Origin: Alphaproteobacteria bacterium
GTDB taxonomy: Bacteria > Pseudomonadota > Alphaproteobacteria > Rhodobacterales > Rhodobacteraceae
Length of the DNA stretch: 6,178 bases
Reading direction: 5' to 3'
Assembly: GCA_030424705.1 (NCBI GenBank)
Contig: JAUHWJ010000131.1
Span: 1 to 6,178, forward strand
The translations under genes and the position numbers were made by a program. Shown here in pieces: positions 1-5,497 of the stretch (position 1 is its first letter; each line of letters begins with the position of its first letter). The notes under the pieces were generated by a model, which saw only the letters and a list, made by a program, of their open reading frames with translations, did not search any database and was not told the origin of the DNA.

Positions 1-250
1 CGACATGCTCCGCGAGATGGGTGAGGAAGGCGATGACGTCATGCTTCACCTCCCGCTCAATCTCGTCGATGCGGGCGACATCGAACTCCACATCCTTCGC
101 CTTCCAGACCGCCTTCGCCGCGCTTTCAGGCACGACCCCAAGATCGGCAAGCGCATCCGTGGCGTGGGCCTCGATCTCGAACCAGATGCGGAACTTGGTT
201 TCCGGAGACCATATCGCGGTCATCTCCGGGCGGGAATAGCGGGGGATCAT
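1..250 (-). CDS. purB: Adenylosuccinate lyase, N-terminal 83 residues (runs off left edge)
   Basis: This enzyme of purine synthesis cleaves SAICAR to AICAR plus fumarate and adenylosuccinate to AMP plus fumarate in the cytoplasm. Reading leftward from the ATG at 250, the translation starts MIPRYSRPEM, followed by IWSPETKFRIWFEIEAHA and, near residues 57-83, FDVARIDEIE and KHDVIAFLTHLAEHV. I recognise these as the N-terminal signature of alphaproteobacterial PurB; the last stretch leads into a conserved region of the fumarase/aspartase superfamily. Full-length PurB is about 430-435 residues, so roughly 80% lies outside the window. A GAGG Shine-Dalgarno sequence (259-262) sits 8 nt before the ATG, the same spacing as for dctQ and dctM. 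The gene is co-directional with the TRAP operon but separated from dctM by 74 bp containing a strong hairpin, so it is probably a functionally unrelated housekeeping neighbour. I see no promoter in the short gap. Confidence 0.93.
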   Translation of the reverse strand, partial: MIPRYSRPEMTAIWSPETKFRIWFEIEAHATDALADLGVVPESAAKAVWKAKDVEFDVARIDEIEREVKHDVIAFLTHLAEHV

Positions 251-286
251 TCTGGGGGCCTCGGCTCTCTGTTGGCCGGGGTGTAG

Positions 287-318
287 CGCCGGGCGGCGGT
301 GCTGTCCACCGCCCGGCG
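287..318 (-). terminator. GC-rich stem-loop between dctM and purB, possible terminator
   Basis: Positions 287-296 pair perfectly with 309-318 (10 bp, nearly all G-C). After one C/A mismatch (297/308), two more pairs form (298-299 with 306-307), leaving a 6-nt loop. The hairpin begins 6 bp after the dctM stop codon in the direction of transcription, where an operon terminator would be expected. No T-run follows on the minus strand, so this is not a canonical intrinsic terminator. It may act as a 3'-end stabiliser or an inefficient terminator that allows some read-through into purB. Confidence 0.5.
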
Positions 319-324
319 CGAGGG

Positions 325-2991
325 TCAGAAGTAGAGCGCGAGGTCCCTGTGGTTGGAAACGCAGGCGGCGAGGAATTTCGCCTGCTCCTCGGTGAGGCGC
401 GGCTGGGCCCGGGCGCCGATCGTGTCCCTGATCCCGTCCAGATAGGCCTGCAGGGCGGGCTCGAGGCCTGCTGCCGCCTCTCGCCATGCGATCTGCTCGC
501 GATAGGCGGCCATCGTGGCCTCATGCGCCTCCAGCGCGTCCTCGATGCTGAAGGAGCGTTCGCGGAGCGCGCGGCGGGCCTTGGCCAGCTCGGACCGCAC
601 ATCCCCCGCGCCTTCGATGGCGCCGAGCCGACCCTCCATCTCCTGCACGGCGGCCTCGAGCGCCGGCTGATCCGCCTCCGTCCCCGCCGCGATCACGTCG
701 CGAAGCGCGGCGAGATCGTCGCCGATCTCGAGATAGGCCGGCGTCGCCTGCAGCGTGGCGAGGACCTTCGCCGGGTCGTCATAGGCCTTGTCCGCGTTGC
801 GGGTGAAGAGGTTGCGGGCGTCATCCTCCGCCTTTGTCAGCTTGGCGAACTCGTCATGCACACTGTCCCATTCCGCGGGGATCAGGGCTTCGAGCCGCGC
901 CTTGTCGGCCTCCAGCGCGGCGAGCCGCGCGTCCAGTTCCGCCTTCCGCTCTTCGATGTTTTCGCCGCGTAGCCGGCTGAGCTGAACCCTGATGCGCTCG
1001 ATCTCTTCCGCCTCGTCACGGATGAGGCGTTCGTACGCCCGCACTTCGGTCAGGATCGGGCGATAGGCGGGCGCCGCCTGCTCGACAGCCGCAATCGCCT
1101 CGTAGATGGCGGCAATCGCGGCGGAAGCTTCTGCGGCGCCTTCGAAGCCTCCTGACGCATCATTCCGGAGCGAACGGGGGAGGGTGGAAAGGTCCAGCCC
1201 CTGAGCGGTGGAGATTGCGGCGATTGTCGCGCCGTTGTCGTTCGCCATCGCCTCGCGCACATAATCCGTAAGGCAGGCCTGGAGCCGCGGGTTGCGCGGC
1301 GGCGGCGCCGTCTCCGCGAGGAGCGAGGACCGGGAGGGCAGATAGTTCACGAGCGGCGGATAGAGGCCGACGATCACCAGCGCGGTGAGCTGCAGCGCGA
1401 TGAAGGAGATCACGCCGCGATACATCTGCACCGTCCGCACTGTCGCTGGCGCGACGCCTCTCAGGTAGAAGAGCGCGAAACCGAAGGGCGGCGTTAGGAA
1501 CGATGTCTGGATGTTGAGGCCGATCATCACGCCGAGCCAGACGGCGGTGATGTTCGCGCCGGGATCGGAGAGCAGGATCGGGGCGACGATCGGCACCACG
1601 ACGACGGCGATCTCGATGAAGTCGAGGAAGAAGCCGAGGATGAAGATGACGAGCATCACGACGATGAACTGCGCCCAGAAGCCGCCGGGAAGCGATTGCA
1701 GGAAGTCCTTCACCAGATCCTCGCCGCCGAAGGCGCGGAAGGCCGAGGTGAGCATCGCGGCGCCGAGGAGAATGATGAAGACGAGCGAGGTCGTTTTCGC
1801 CGTCTCCACCATCACGCCCTGCAGCGTGCCGTTGAAGCGGAACGTCCGAAGGCCGCTCCAGGCGAGGGCGACGACCAGGAAGAGGACGCCGACCACGCCG
1901 ATCGTGATGCCGAAAGAGTCTTCCGGTGCGGTCACCGACTTGATGTTCATCGTGTAGTTCGACGTCGCATAGGCGACGATCGCGAGCCCGATCGCGGCGA
2001 GAATCGCCGGCGCGTATGCGCGGAGCCCCCCGGTCGGATGCAGCCGGTAGCCGGCCATGATCATCGCGCCCGCGGCTCCGATGGCGCCAGCCTGGTTCAC
2101 CGTGGCGACGCCGGCGATGATCGAACCGAGGACGAGGAAGATGAGCGTGAGCGGCGGAACGAGGGTCACGAAGACCTCGGTGAGGAACTTCCGGTCCCAC
2201 TCGCCTTCATAGTGCACGGCCGGCGCCTTCGACGGCCGGATCAGCGCATAGGAAAGGATGAAGAGCATGTAGAGCGCGACGAGCAGGAGCCCCGGAACCA
2301 TCGCCCCGAGGAACATCTCGCCCGCCGACGTGGAGCTCACGTCGAAGACGGAGGGCATGGAGAGCTCGCCCGTCGCCTCCTTGTGCAGCGCCTTGCGGAG
2401 GGTCGAGGCCTGGTCGGTGGCCGAGGCGAGCTGGTCCGCGAGAATGATGAGCACGATGGAGGGCGGGATGATCTGCCCCAACGTGCCCGAGGCGGCGATG
2501 GTGCCGGTCGCGAGCGACGGCGAGTAGTTGTTCCGCAGCATGGCGGGCAGCGAGATCAGGCCCATCGCGACGACCGTCGCGCCCACGATGCCCGTGGTCG
2601 CGGCGAGAAGCGCGCCGACGAAGACGACGGAGATGCCGAGGCCGCCCGGCACGGGCCCGAAGAGCCGCGCCATCGTGACCAGCAGGTCCTCCGCGATCTT
2701 CGACTGCTGGAGCATGATGCCCATGAAGATGAAGAGCGGAATCGCGATCAGCGTATCCCGGTCCACATCCCAGTAGACGCCTCGAAGGTTCGTGACGCCC
2801 GCCGACAGCCATTGGGATGGGCCGCCGGTGTGGAAATAGGCGTCAGGGTTTTCGGCGAAGACCCAGCCCGCCGCCGCGGCGAGGCCGATGGAGATGATCG
2901 CGGCGCCGGGCAGGGCGAAGGCCACCGGATAGCCGGAGCCAAGCGCCGCCGCCATCAGGACGACGAGAAGGGCGAGAAAGAGGAGTTCCAT
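325..2991 (-). CDS. dctM: TRAP transporter large permease (DctM) with long helical C-terminal extension
   Basis: This is the transport-domain subunit of a tripartite ATP-independent periplasmic (TRAP) transporter, an inner-membrane protein using an ion gradient (usually Na+) to import a solute delivered by the DctP partner. The product is 888 residues. Residues 1-550 are the DctM domain with many hydrophobic segments (about 1-18, 24-46, 80-95, 118-150, 226-252, 274-314, 325-342, 360-380, 402-420, 440-475, 483-512, 526-545). Family-like motifs are ASGTLGQIIPPSIVLII (167-183), GFFLDFIEIAVVVVPIVAPIL (453-473) and SFLTPPFGFALFYLRGVAP (497-515). A polar loop at about 188-225 lengthens the first half. 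Residues 551-888 form a hydrophilic, Ala/Glu/Arg-rich tail with probable coiled coil at about 650-705, absent from standard DctM proteins of about 430 residues. The only two cysteines (573, 877) bracket this tail. The start ATG has a GAGG 8 nt upstream that overlaps the dctQ stop codon, implying translational coupling. Confidence 0.92.
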   Translation of the reverse strand: MELLFLALLVVLMAAALGSGYPVAFALPGAAIISIGLAAAAGWVFAENPDAYFHTGGPSQWLSAGVTNLRGVYWDVDRDTLIAIPLFIFMGIMLQQSKIAEDLLVTMARLFGPVPGGLGISVVFVGALLAATTGIVGATVVAMGLISLPAMLRNNYSPSLATGTIAASGTLGQIIPPSIVLIILADQLASATDQASTLRKALHKEATGELSMPSVFDVSSTSAGEMFLGAMVPGLLLVALYMLFILSYALIRPSKAPAVHYEGEWDRKFLTEVFVTLVPPLTLIFLVLGSIIAGVATVNQAGAIGAAGAMIMAGYRLHPTGGLRAYAPAILAAIGLAIVAYATSNYTMNIKSVTAPEDSFGITIGVVGVLFLVVALAWSGLRTFRFNGTLQGVMVETAKTTSLVFIILLGAAMLTSAFRAFGGEDLVKDFLQSLPGGFWAQFIVVMLVIFILGFFLDFIEIAVVVVPIVAPILLSDPGANITAVWLGVMIGLNIQTSFLTPPFGFALFYLRGVAPATVRTVQMYRGVISFIALQLTALVIVGLYPPLVNYLPSRSSLLAETAPPPRNPRLQACLTDYVREAMANDNGATIAAISTAQGLDLSTLPRSLRNDASGGFEGAAEASAAIAAIYEAIAAVEQAAPAYRPILTEVRAYERLIRDEAEEIERIRVQLSRLRGENIEERKAELDARLAALEADKARLEALIPAEWDSVHDEFAKLTKAEDDARNLFTRNADKAYDDPAKVLATLQATPAYLEIGDDLAALRDVIAAGTEADQPALEAAVQEMEGRLGAIEGAGDVRSELAKARRALRERSFSIEDALEAHEATMAAYREQIAWREAAAGLEPALQAYLDGIRDTIGARAQPRLTEEQAKFLAACVSNHRDLALYF

Positions 2992-2999
2992 ATGCGCGC

Positions 3000-3003
3000 C
3001 CTC
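3000..3003 (-). promoter_or_regulatory. dctM ribosome binding site overlapping the dctQ stop codon
   Basis: The GAGG lies 8 nt before the dctM ATG (2991). Its first two bases are the last two of the dctQ TGA stop codon (3004-3002), and only 10 nt separate the two reading frames. A ribosome terminating on dctQ would sit over the dctM Shine-Dalgarno sequence. This favours coupled translation and balanced Q:M stoichiometry, and it fixes the dctM start. Confidence 0.7.
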
Positions 3004-3985
3004 ACTGAGCCGTGGCGGACGCCGGTTCGCGCCGCCCCGGTTCGCCGCGAATGTCCGCGACCGCTTCGAACAACTGGCTGACGAACTGGATCAGCATAGT
3101 GACGGCGAATATGCCGAGGAAGGCCGCCATCTGATACTTGATGTACATGCCGGAGGTTCCGGTCTGCGAGATCTCGAAGCTGGAGATCGGGCTGTTGATC
3201 ACCGATGTCTTGCTCGCGAAGCCGATGGTGATGATGACCCAGCAGCTTGTGATTCCGAAGCAGATTGCGCCGATGGCGTTCGCGCGGCCCTTCGCGCGCT
3301 GCGAGAACCCGGCGTAGAGAATGTCCACCCGCACATGGCCCTCCTCCAGCAGCGTGTAGGCGGACGCGAAGAGGAAGAGCGCGGCATACCAGTAGCGCAC
3401 GAGGTCGCCCATCAACGCCTGCTCGTAGGAGAAGATGAAGCGGGAGAAGACGATGCCGAGCTCGGCCACCACGATGAGCAATGTGAGCCAGATGAAGCCG
3501 AGCGTGCGCGTGAAGAGCCCGAAGACGAAGCCGAGAGCGATCAGCGGGGCATGGAAGGTCGGCGCAAGGAAACGCGACTGCCCGTAAAGAATCGCCGTCT
3601 CGGCGTCCATGAAGTTGGTCAGAAACCCTTCCGCGCGGACGAATGCGATCCCCGCATCGACGATCCCGACGAAGAAGACCGCCCAGAAGAGCGAGCGGAT
3701 CAGATAGGCGTTGAAGGCGGTGATGCGCGCGGCGTCCCGCCGGAGCGGGGTCGATCCGCTCGAAAGCACCCAGAACGCCGCGAGCGCGAGGCATACGAGA
3801 TAGAGCGCCGCCATCGCGACGCCGCCGCCCGCGGATAGGGCGCGCGCGCCCTCGAAGCCGAGCCACACGACGCACACGTTCTCGATCAGATACGCGGCGA
3901 GAATGGCGAGCATGCCCCAGCCGAAGAGCCGGAGCACGGGGGCCGGCGCCCCGCCTTTAGCGATGGCGGCGCTCATGTCTGTCAT
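3002..3985 (-). CDS. dctQ: TRAP transporter small permease (DctQ), enlarged form
   Basis: This is the small membrane subunit that partners DctM. In TRAP systems DctQ acts as a scaffold that helps dock the binding protein and stabilises the transport domain. The product is 327 residues, about twice the usual 160-190. The C-terminal half holds the DctQ core: hydrophobic helices at about 163-184, 197-213, 236-257 and 283-304, with the family signature LLEEGHVRVDILY (212-224). The motif SRFIFSYEQALMGDLVRYWYAALFLFASAYTL spans 181-212. The N-terminal half adds about four hydrophobic segments (22-43, 54-75, 97-115, 144-162). I recall this enlarged architecture from Rhodobacterales TRAP operons. The start at 3985 is chosen because GAGG (3994-3997) lies 8 nt upstream; an in-frame ATG at 4039 would add an Arg/Pro-rich stretch and lacks such support. 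It lies between dctP-1 and dctM, 10 nt from dctM. Confidence 0.9.
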   Translation of the reverse strand: MTDMSAAIAKGGAPAPVLRLFGWGMLAILAAYLIENVCVVWLGFEGARALSAGGGVAMAALYLVCLALAAFWVLSSGSTPLRRDAARITAFNAYLIRSLFWAVFFVGIVDAGIAFVRAEGFLTNFMDAETAILYGQSRFLAPTFHAPLIALGFVFGLFTRTLGFIWLTLLIVVAELGIVFSRFIFSYEQALMGDLVRYWYAALFLFASAYTLLEEGHVRVDILYAGFSQRAKGRANAIGAICFGITSCWVIITIGFASKTSVINSPISSFEISQTGTSGMYIKYQMAAFLGIFAVTMLIQFVSQLFEAVADIRGEPGRREPASATAQ

Positions 3986-3993
3986 GCGGAAAT

Positions 3994-3997
3994 CCTC
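3994..3997 (-). promoter_or_regulatory. dctQ ribosome binding site (decides the start)
   Basis: A GAGG on the minus strand lies 8 nt before the ATG at 3985. The same motif and spacing occur before dctM and purB, which supports 3985 over the in-frame ATGs at 4039 and 3976. Confidence 0.65.
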
Positions 3998-4050
3998 GCC
4001 TGTCCGTTCCGCCGCGGGGCTCTTTGGCCGCCGGCGCAAGAGTCACAGGA

Positions 4051-4074
4051 AGGGCGGGGCCGAAGCCCCGCCCT
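4051..4074 (-). terminator. Intercistronic stem-loop with UUCG tetraloop (second after dctP-1)
   Basis: A perfect 10-bp G-C stem (4051-4060 with 4065-4074) encloses a 4-nt loop. In the mRNA sense (minus strand) the loop is UUCG closed by C-G, the exceptionally stable C(UUCG)G class. It lies between dctP-1 and dctQ and is followed only by a weak pyrimidine stretch with few T's. In binding-protein operons such hairpins commonly protect the upstream message from 3' exonucleases and/or partly attenuate read-through, so the binding protein is made in excess of the permease. The exact effect here is inference. Confidence 0.7.
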
Positions 4075-4077
4075 GAA

Positions 4078-4112
4078 CCGCCCCTCCGGCTCCGAAGAGC
4101 CGGGCGGGGCGG
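4078..4112 (-). terminator. Intercistronic stem-loop with UUCG tetraloop (first after dctP-1)
   Basis: The lower stem pairs 4078-4084 with 4106-4112 (7 bp). A small asymmetric internal loop follows (4085 opposite 4104-4105). The upper stem pairs 4086-4092 with 4097-4103 (7 bp). The 4-nt loop reads UUCG in the mRNA sense and is again closed by C-G. The structure starts 3 nt after the dctP-1 stop codon and is separated from the second hairpin by 3 nt, so the two form a tandem pair. Confidence 0.65.
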
Positions 4113-4115
4113 CGA

Positions 4116-5195
4116 TCAGAGGCCCAGAACGCGGTTGCGCTGGCGGACGAAGGTTCCCTCGAACTTGTCCATGAACCCGCCGACCTGGCGGAGAGTCGCC
4201 TGGAAGCTGTCGTCGATCTTCGCCGCGAGCGGGGAATGCGCCCGCGTCTCCTCGAAGACTTCCGCCGCGGCGTCGCCGAACGCGTCCCACACGTCGTCAT
4301 TAAAGGCCGCGACCTGCACGCCGTGGTCGGTGATCAGGCGGTCGAGGTAGATGCCGTTGTTCGCCATGTTCTCCTCATGGGAGTCGGCCTGCTCCTTGTG
4401 GCAGGCGGCGCGGATCACGGCCTTCTCCCAGTCGGTGAGGGTGCCGTACCACGAGGCGTTCATGCCGAAGGCGATGCCGCCGCCCGGCTCGTGCATGCCG
4501 CCGGTGTAGTAGATCTTGGCGGCCTCGTAGAACTTCATGAAGTAGTCGTTGTAGGGGCCGACCCACTCCGTCGCCTCGATCGCGCCGGAGACGAGGTTCT
4601 CGTAGATCTGGCCGCCGGGGAGGGACACGGTGGAGGCGCCGAGCTTCGCCATCACCTGGCCGCCGAGGCCGGGGATGCGCATCTTCAGGCCTTTCAGGTC
4701 CTCCGCGGAGTTGATCTCCTTGTTGAACCAGCCGCCGGCCTGCGTGCCGGTGGAGCCGCACATCTCCGCCTTCACGCCGAACTCGCCGGAAAGCTCGTCC
4801 CACAGCGCCTGGCCGCCGGCGAACTTGATCCACGCGTTCCATTCCGGGGTGGTCATGCCGAACGGAACCGCCGTGAAATAGGCGAAGGCCGGGTTCTTGC
4901 CCGTCCAGTAGTAGTCGGCGCCGATATAGGCCTGGCTGTTGCCGGCCGCGACCTCGTCGAGCACGTCGAAGGCGCCGACGCGCTCGCCCGCCGCGAAATA
5001 CTCCGTCTGCAGACGGCCTTCCGACAGTTCGGTGATGCTGGCCGCGAGGCGCTGCGCCGAGATGCCGAGGCCCGGGAAGTCCCGCGGCCAGGTCGAGACG
5101 ATGGTGATCGTCTTGTTGGCCTGCGCGATGGCGGGGGCGGCGAGGGCGCCGGCGCCCGCGAGCGCCGCGCCTTTTAGGAATAGGCGACGTTCCAT
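4116..5195 (-). CDS. dctP: TRAP transporter periplasmic binding protein, TakP-like, Tat-exported
   Basis: This 359-residue protein captures the solute in the periplasm and delivers it to the DctQM permease. The N-terminus MERRLFLKG has the twin-arginine RRxFLK motif, followed by an Ala/Gly-rich hydrophobic stretch and a likely cleavage site near AIAQA (22-26). This points to Tat export of a folded protein. Typical DctP-fold landmarks are FAAGERVGAFDVLDEVAAG (67-85), TGTQAGGWFNKEINSAEDLKGLKMRIPG (149-176), STVSLPGGQIYENLVSGAIEATEW (188-211) and HEPG (235-238). Gln152, Arg173, Glu210, Trp211 and Glu236 match in spacing the substrate and Na+ ligands I recall for TakP (Gln155, Arg176, Glu214, Trp215, Glu240). 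The inferred ligand is therefore a 2-oxo monocarboxylate or related organic acid; the exact substrate cannot be read from sequence. The start at 5195 is set by the Tat signal and a GGGAG sequence 6 nt upstream. It is the first gene of the leftward dctPQM operon. Confidence 0.93.
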   Translation of the reverse strand: MERRLFLKGAALAGAGALAAPAIAQANKTITIVSTWPRDFPGLGISAQRLAASITELSEGRLQTEYFAAGERVGAFDVLDEVAAGNSQAYIGADYYWTGKNPAFAYFTAVPFGMTTPEWNAWIKFAGGQALWDELSGEFGVKAEMCGSTGTQAGGWFNKEINSAEDLKGLKMRIPGLGGQVMAKLGASTVSLPGGQIYENLVSGAIEATEWVGPYNDYFMKFYEAAKIYYTGGMHEPGGGIAFGMNASWYGTLTDWEKAVIRAACHKEQADSHEENMANNGIYLDRLITDHGVQVAAFNDDVWDAFGDAAAEVFEETRAHSPLAAKIDDSFQATLRQVGGFMDKFEGTFVRQRNRVLGL

Positions 5196-5211
5196 GATTA
5201 TCTCCCTGCTT

Positions 5212-5234
5212 TTGCGCCGTTGGACCCGGCGCAA
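5212..5234. promoter_or_regulatory. Inverted repeat TTGCGCCG-N7-CGGCGCAA in the dctP-1 leader
   Basis: The 8-bp arms are perfect (5212-5219 and 5227-5234) with a 7-nt spacer. The near arm ends 16 nt before the dctP-1 ATG, just upstream of the ribosome binding site. It could be an operator or an RNA hairpin in the 5' leader. The half-site core TTGCG/CGCAA recurs at 5331-5335 and 5344-5351, which leans slightly towards a shared protein-binding site. Confidence 0.4.
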
Positions 5235-5343
5235 TCCGTGCACGTGACGTAGAACAAACCTGTCATGTTGCCAAGCGGAATAGGATCGCTAACCACGCTG
5301 CGCGGCGTCTCCGGCGAGATGTTTCGCTGGTTGCGGCGCCGTG

Positions 5344-5351
5344 TTGCGCAA
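5344..5351. promoter_or_regulatory. Palindrome TTGCGCAA within a dyad-rich cluster, possible operator
   Basis: This perfect 8-bp palindrome lies about midway between the two divergent starts. It overlaps a wider dyad, TTGCG (5331-5335) with CGCAA (5347-5351), and an imperfect one, GCGCAAAG (5346-5353) with CTTTGGCGC (5364-5372, one bulged base). It shares its half-site with the repeat at 5212-5234. In GC-rich DNA such short palindromes can arise by chance. Confidence 0.3.
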
Positions 5352-5497
5352 AGTGGGACGCCGCTTTGGCGCGGCGATTCCGCCATGTCTTTCTGTTCTG
5401 GCGCCTATGCCCCCGACGCGCTTGAAAAATCTGTCGCCTTCGAGTCTGTCTTTCTCACTCGGCGCCGGAACAAGGCGCGTAGAAAGGGAACGGAAAC

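Larger units (their letters stand above)
5196..5497. promoter_or_regulatory. Divergent control region between the two dctP genes
   Basis: This 302-bp stretch has no convincing reading frame of its own and must hold the promoters of both divergent genes. Candidate boxes are weak. For dctP-1 (minus strand), TTGGCA at about 5270-5275 is followed 17 nt on by TACGTC. For dctP-2 (plus), TTGAAA at 5422-5427 is followed 17 nt on by TCTGTC. Neither -10 box is close to consensus, so a regulator-dependent promoter is likely. Several dyads occur: 5212-5234, the palindromes CGTGCACG (5237-5244) and CACGTG (5241-5246), TTGCGCAA (5344-5351), and an imperfect dyad at 5346-5372. No regulator gene lies in the window. 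Confidence 0.6.

Noticed and set aside
349..972. 207-codon plus-strand open frame antisense to the dctM 3' end
   Set aside because: It has no recognisable motif and is explained by codon-position GC bias of the opposite strand. The minus-strand frame runs unbroken from the DctM domain through the extension.
325..1341. DctM tail as a separate gene fused by sequencing error
   Set aside because: The frame is open without interruption, composition is even across the junction at residues 545-575, and no start codon with a Shine-Dalgarno sequence stands out there. I recall long DctM proteins in related bacteria, so a natural fusion is more likely.
1696..3081. 461-codon plus-strand open frame antisense to dctM
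   Set aside because: The translation is an Arg/Asp/Glu/His-rich low-complexity product typical of the antisense of a membrane-protein gene in GC-rich DNA; the minus-strand frame has clear TRAP motifs.
3986..4039. Upstream ATG at 4039 extending dctQ by 18 residues
   Set aside because: No Shine-Dalgarno support. The added sequence is Arg/Pro-rich, and the ATG at 3985 has GAGG at the 8-nt spacing used by neighbouring genes.
4236..5177. 313-codon plus-strand open frame antisense to dctP-1
   Set aside because: The composition is a mirror of dctP-1 (Val/Gly/Ala/Arg-rich, no recognisable motif) and dctP-1 is well supported by family motifs.
5196..5243. Upstream ATG at 5243 extending dctP-1 by 16 residues
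   Set aside because: The extension would put charged residues before the Tat signal. The ATG at 5195 has a Shine-Dalgarno sequence and matches the start of the paralogue exactly.
5237..5246. CGTGCACG/CACGTG overlapping palindromes as a named operator
   Set aside because: Short palindromes of this kind are frequent in GC-rich DNA, and I could not match them to a known bacterial regulator site; kept only as a note in the control region.
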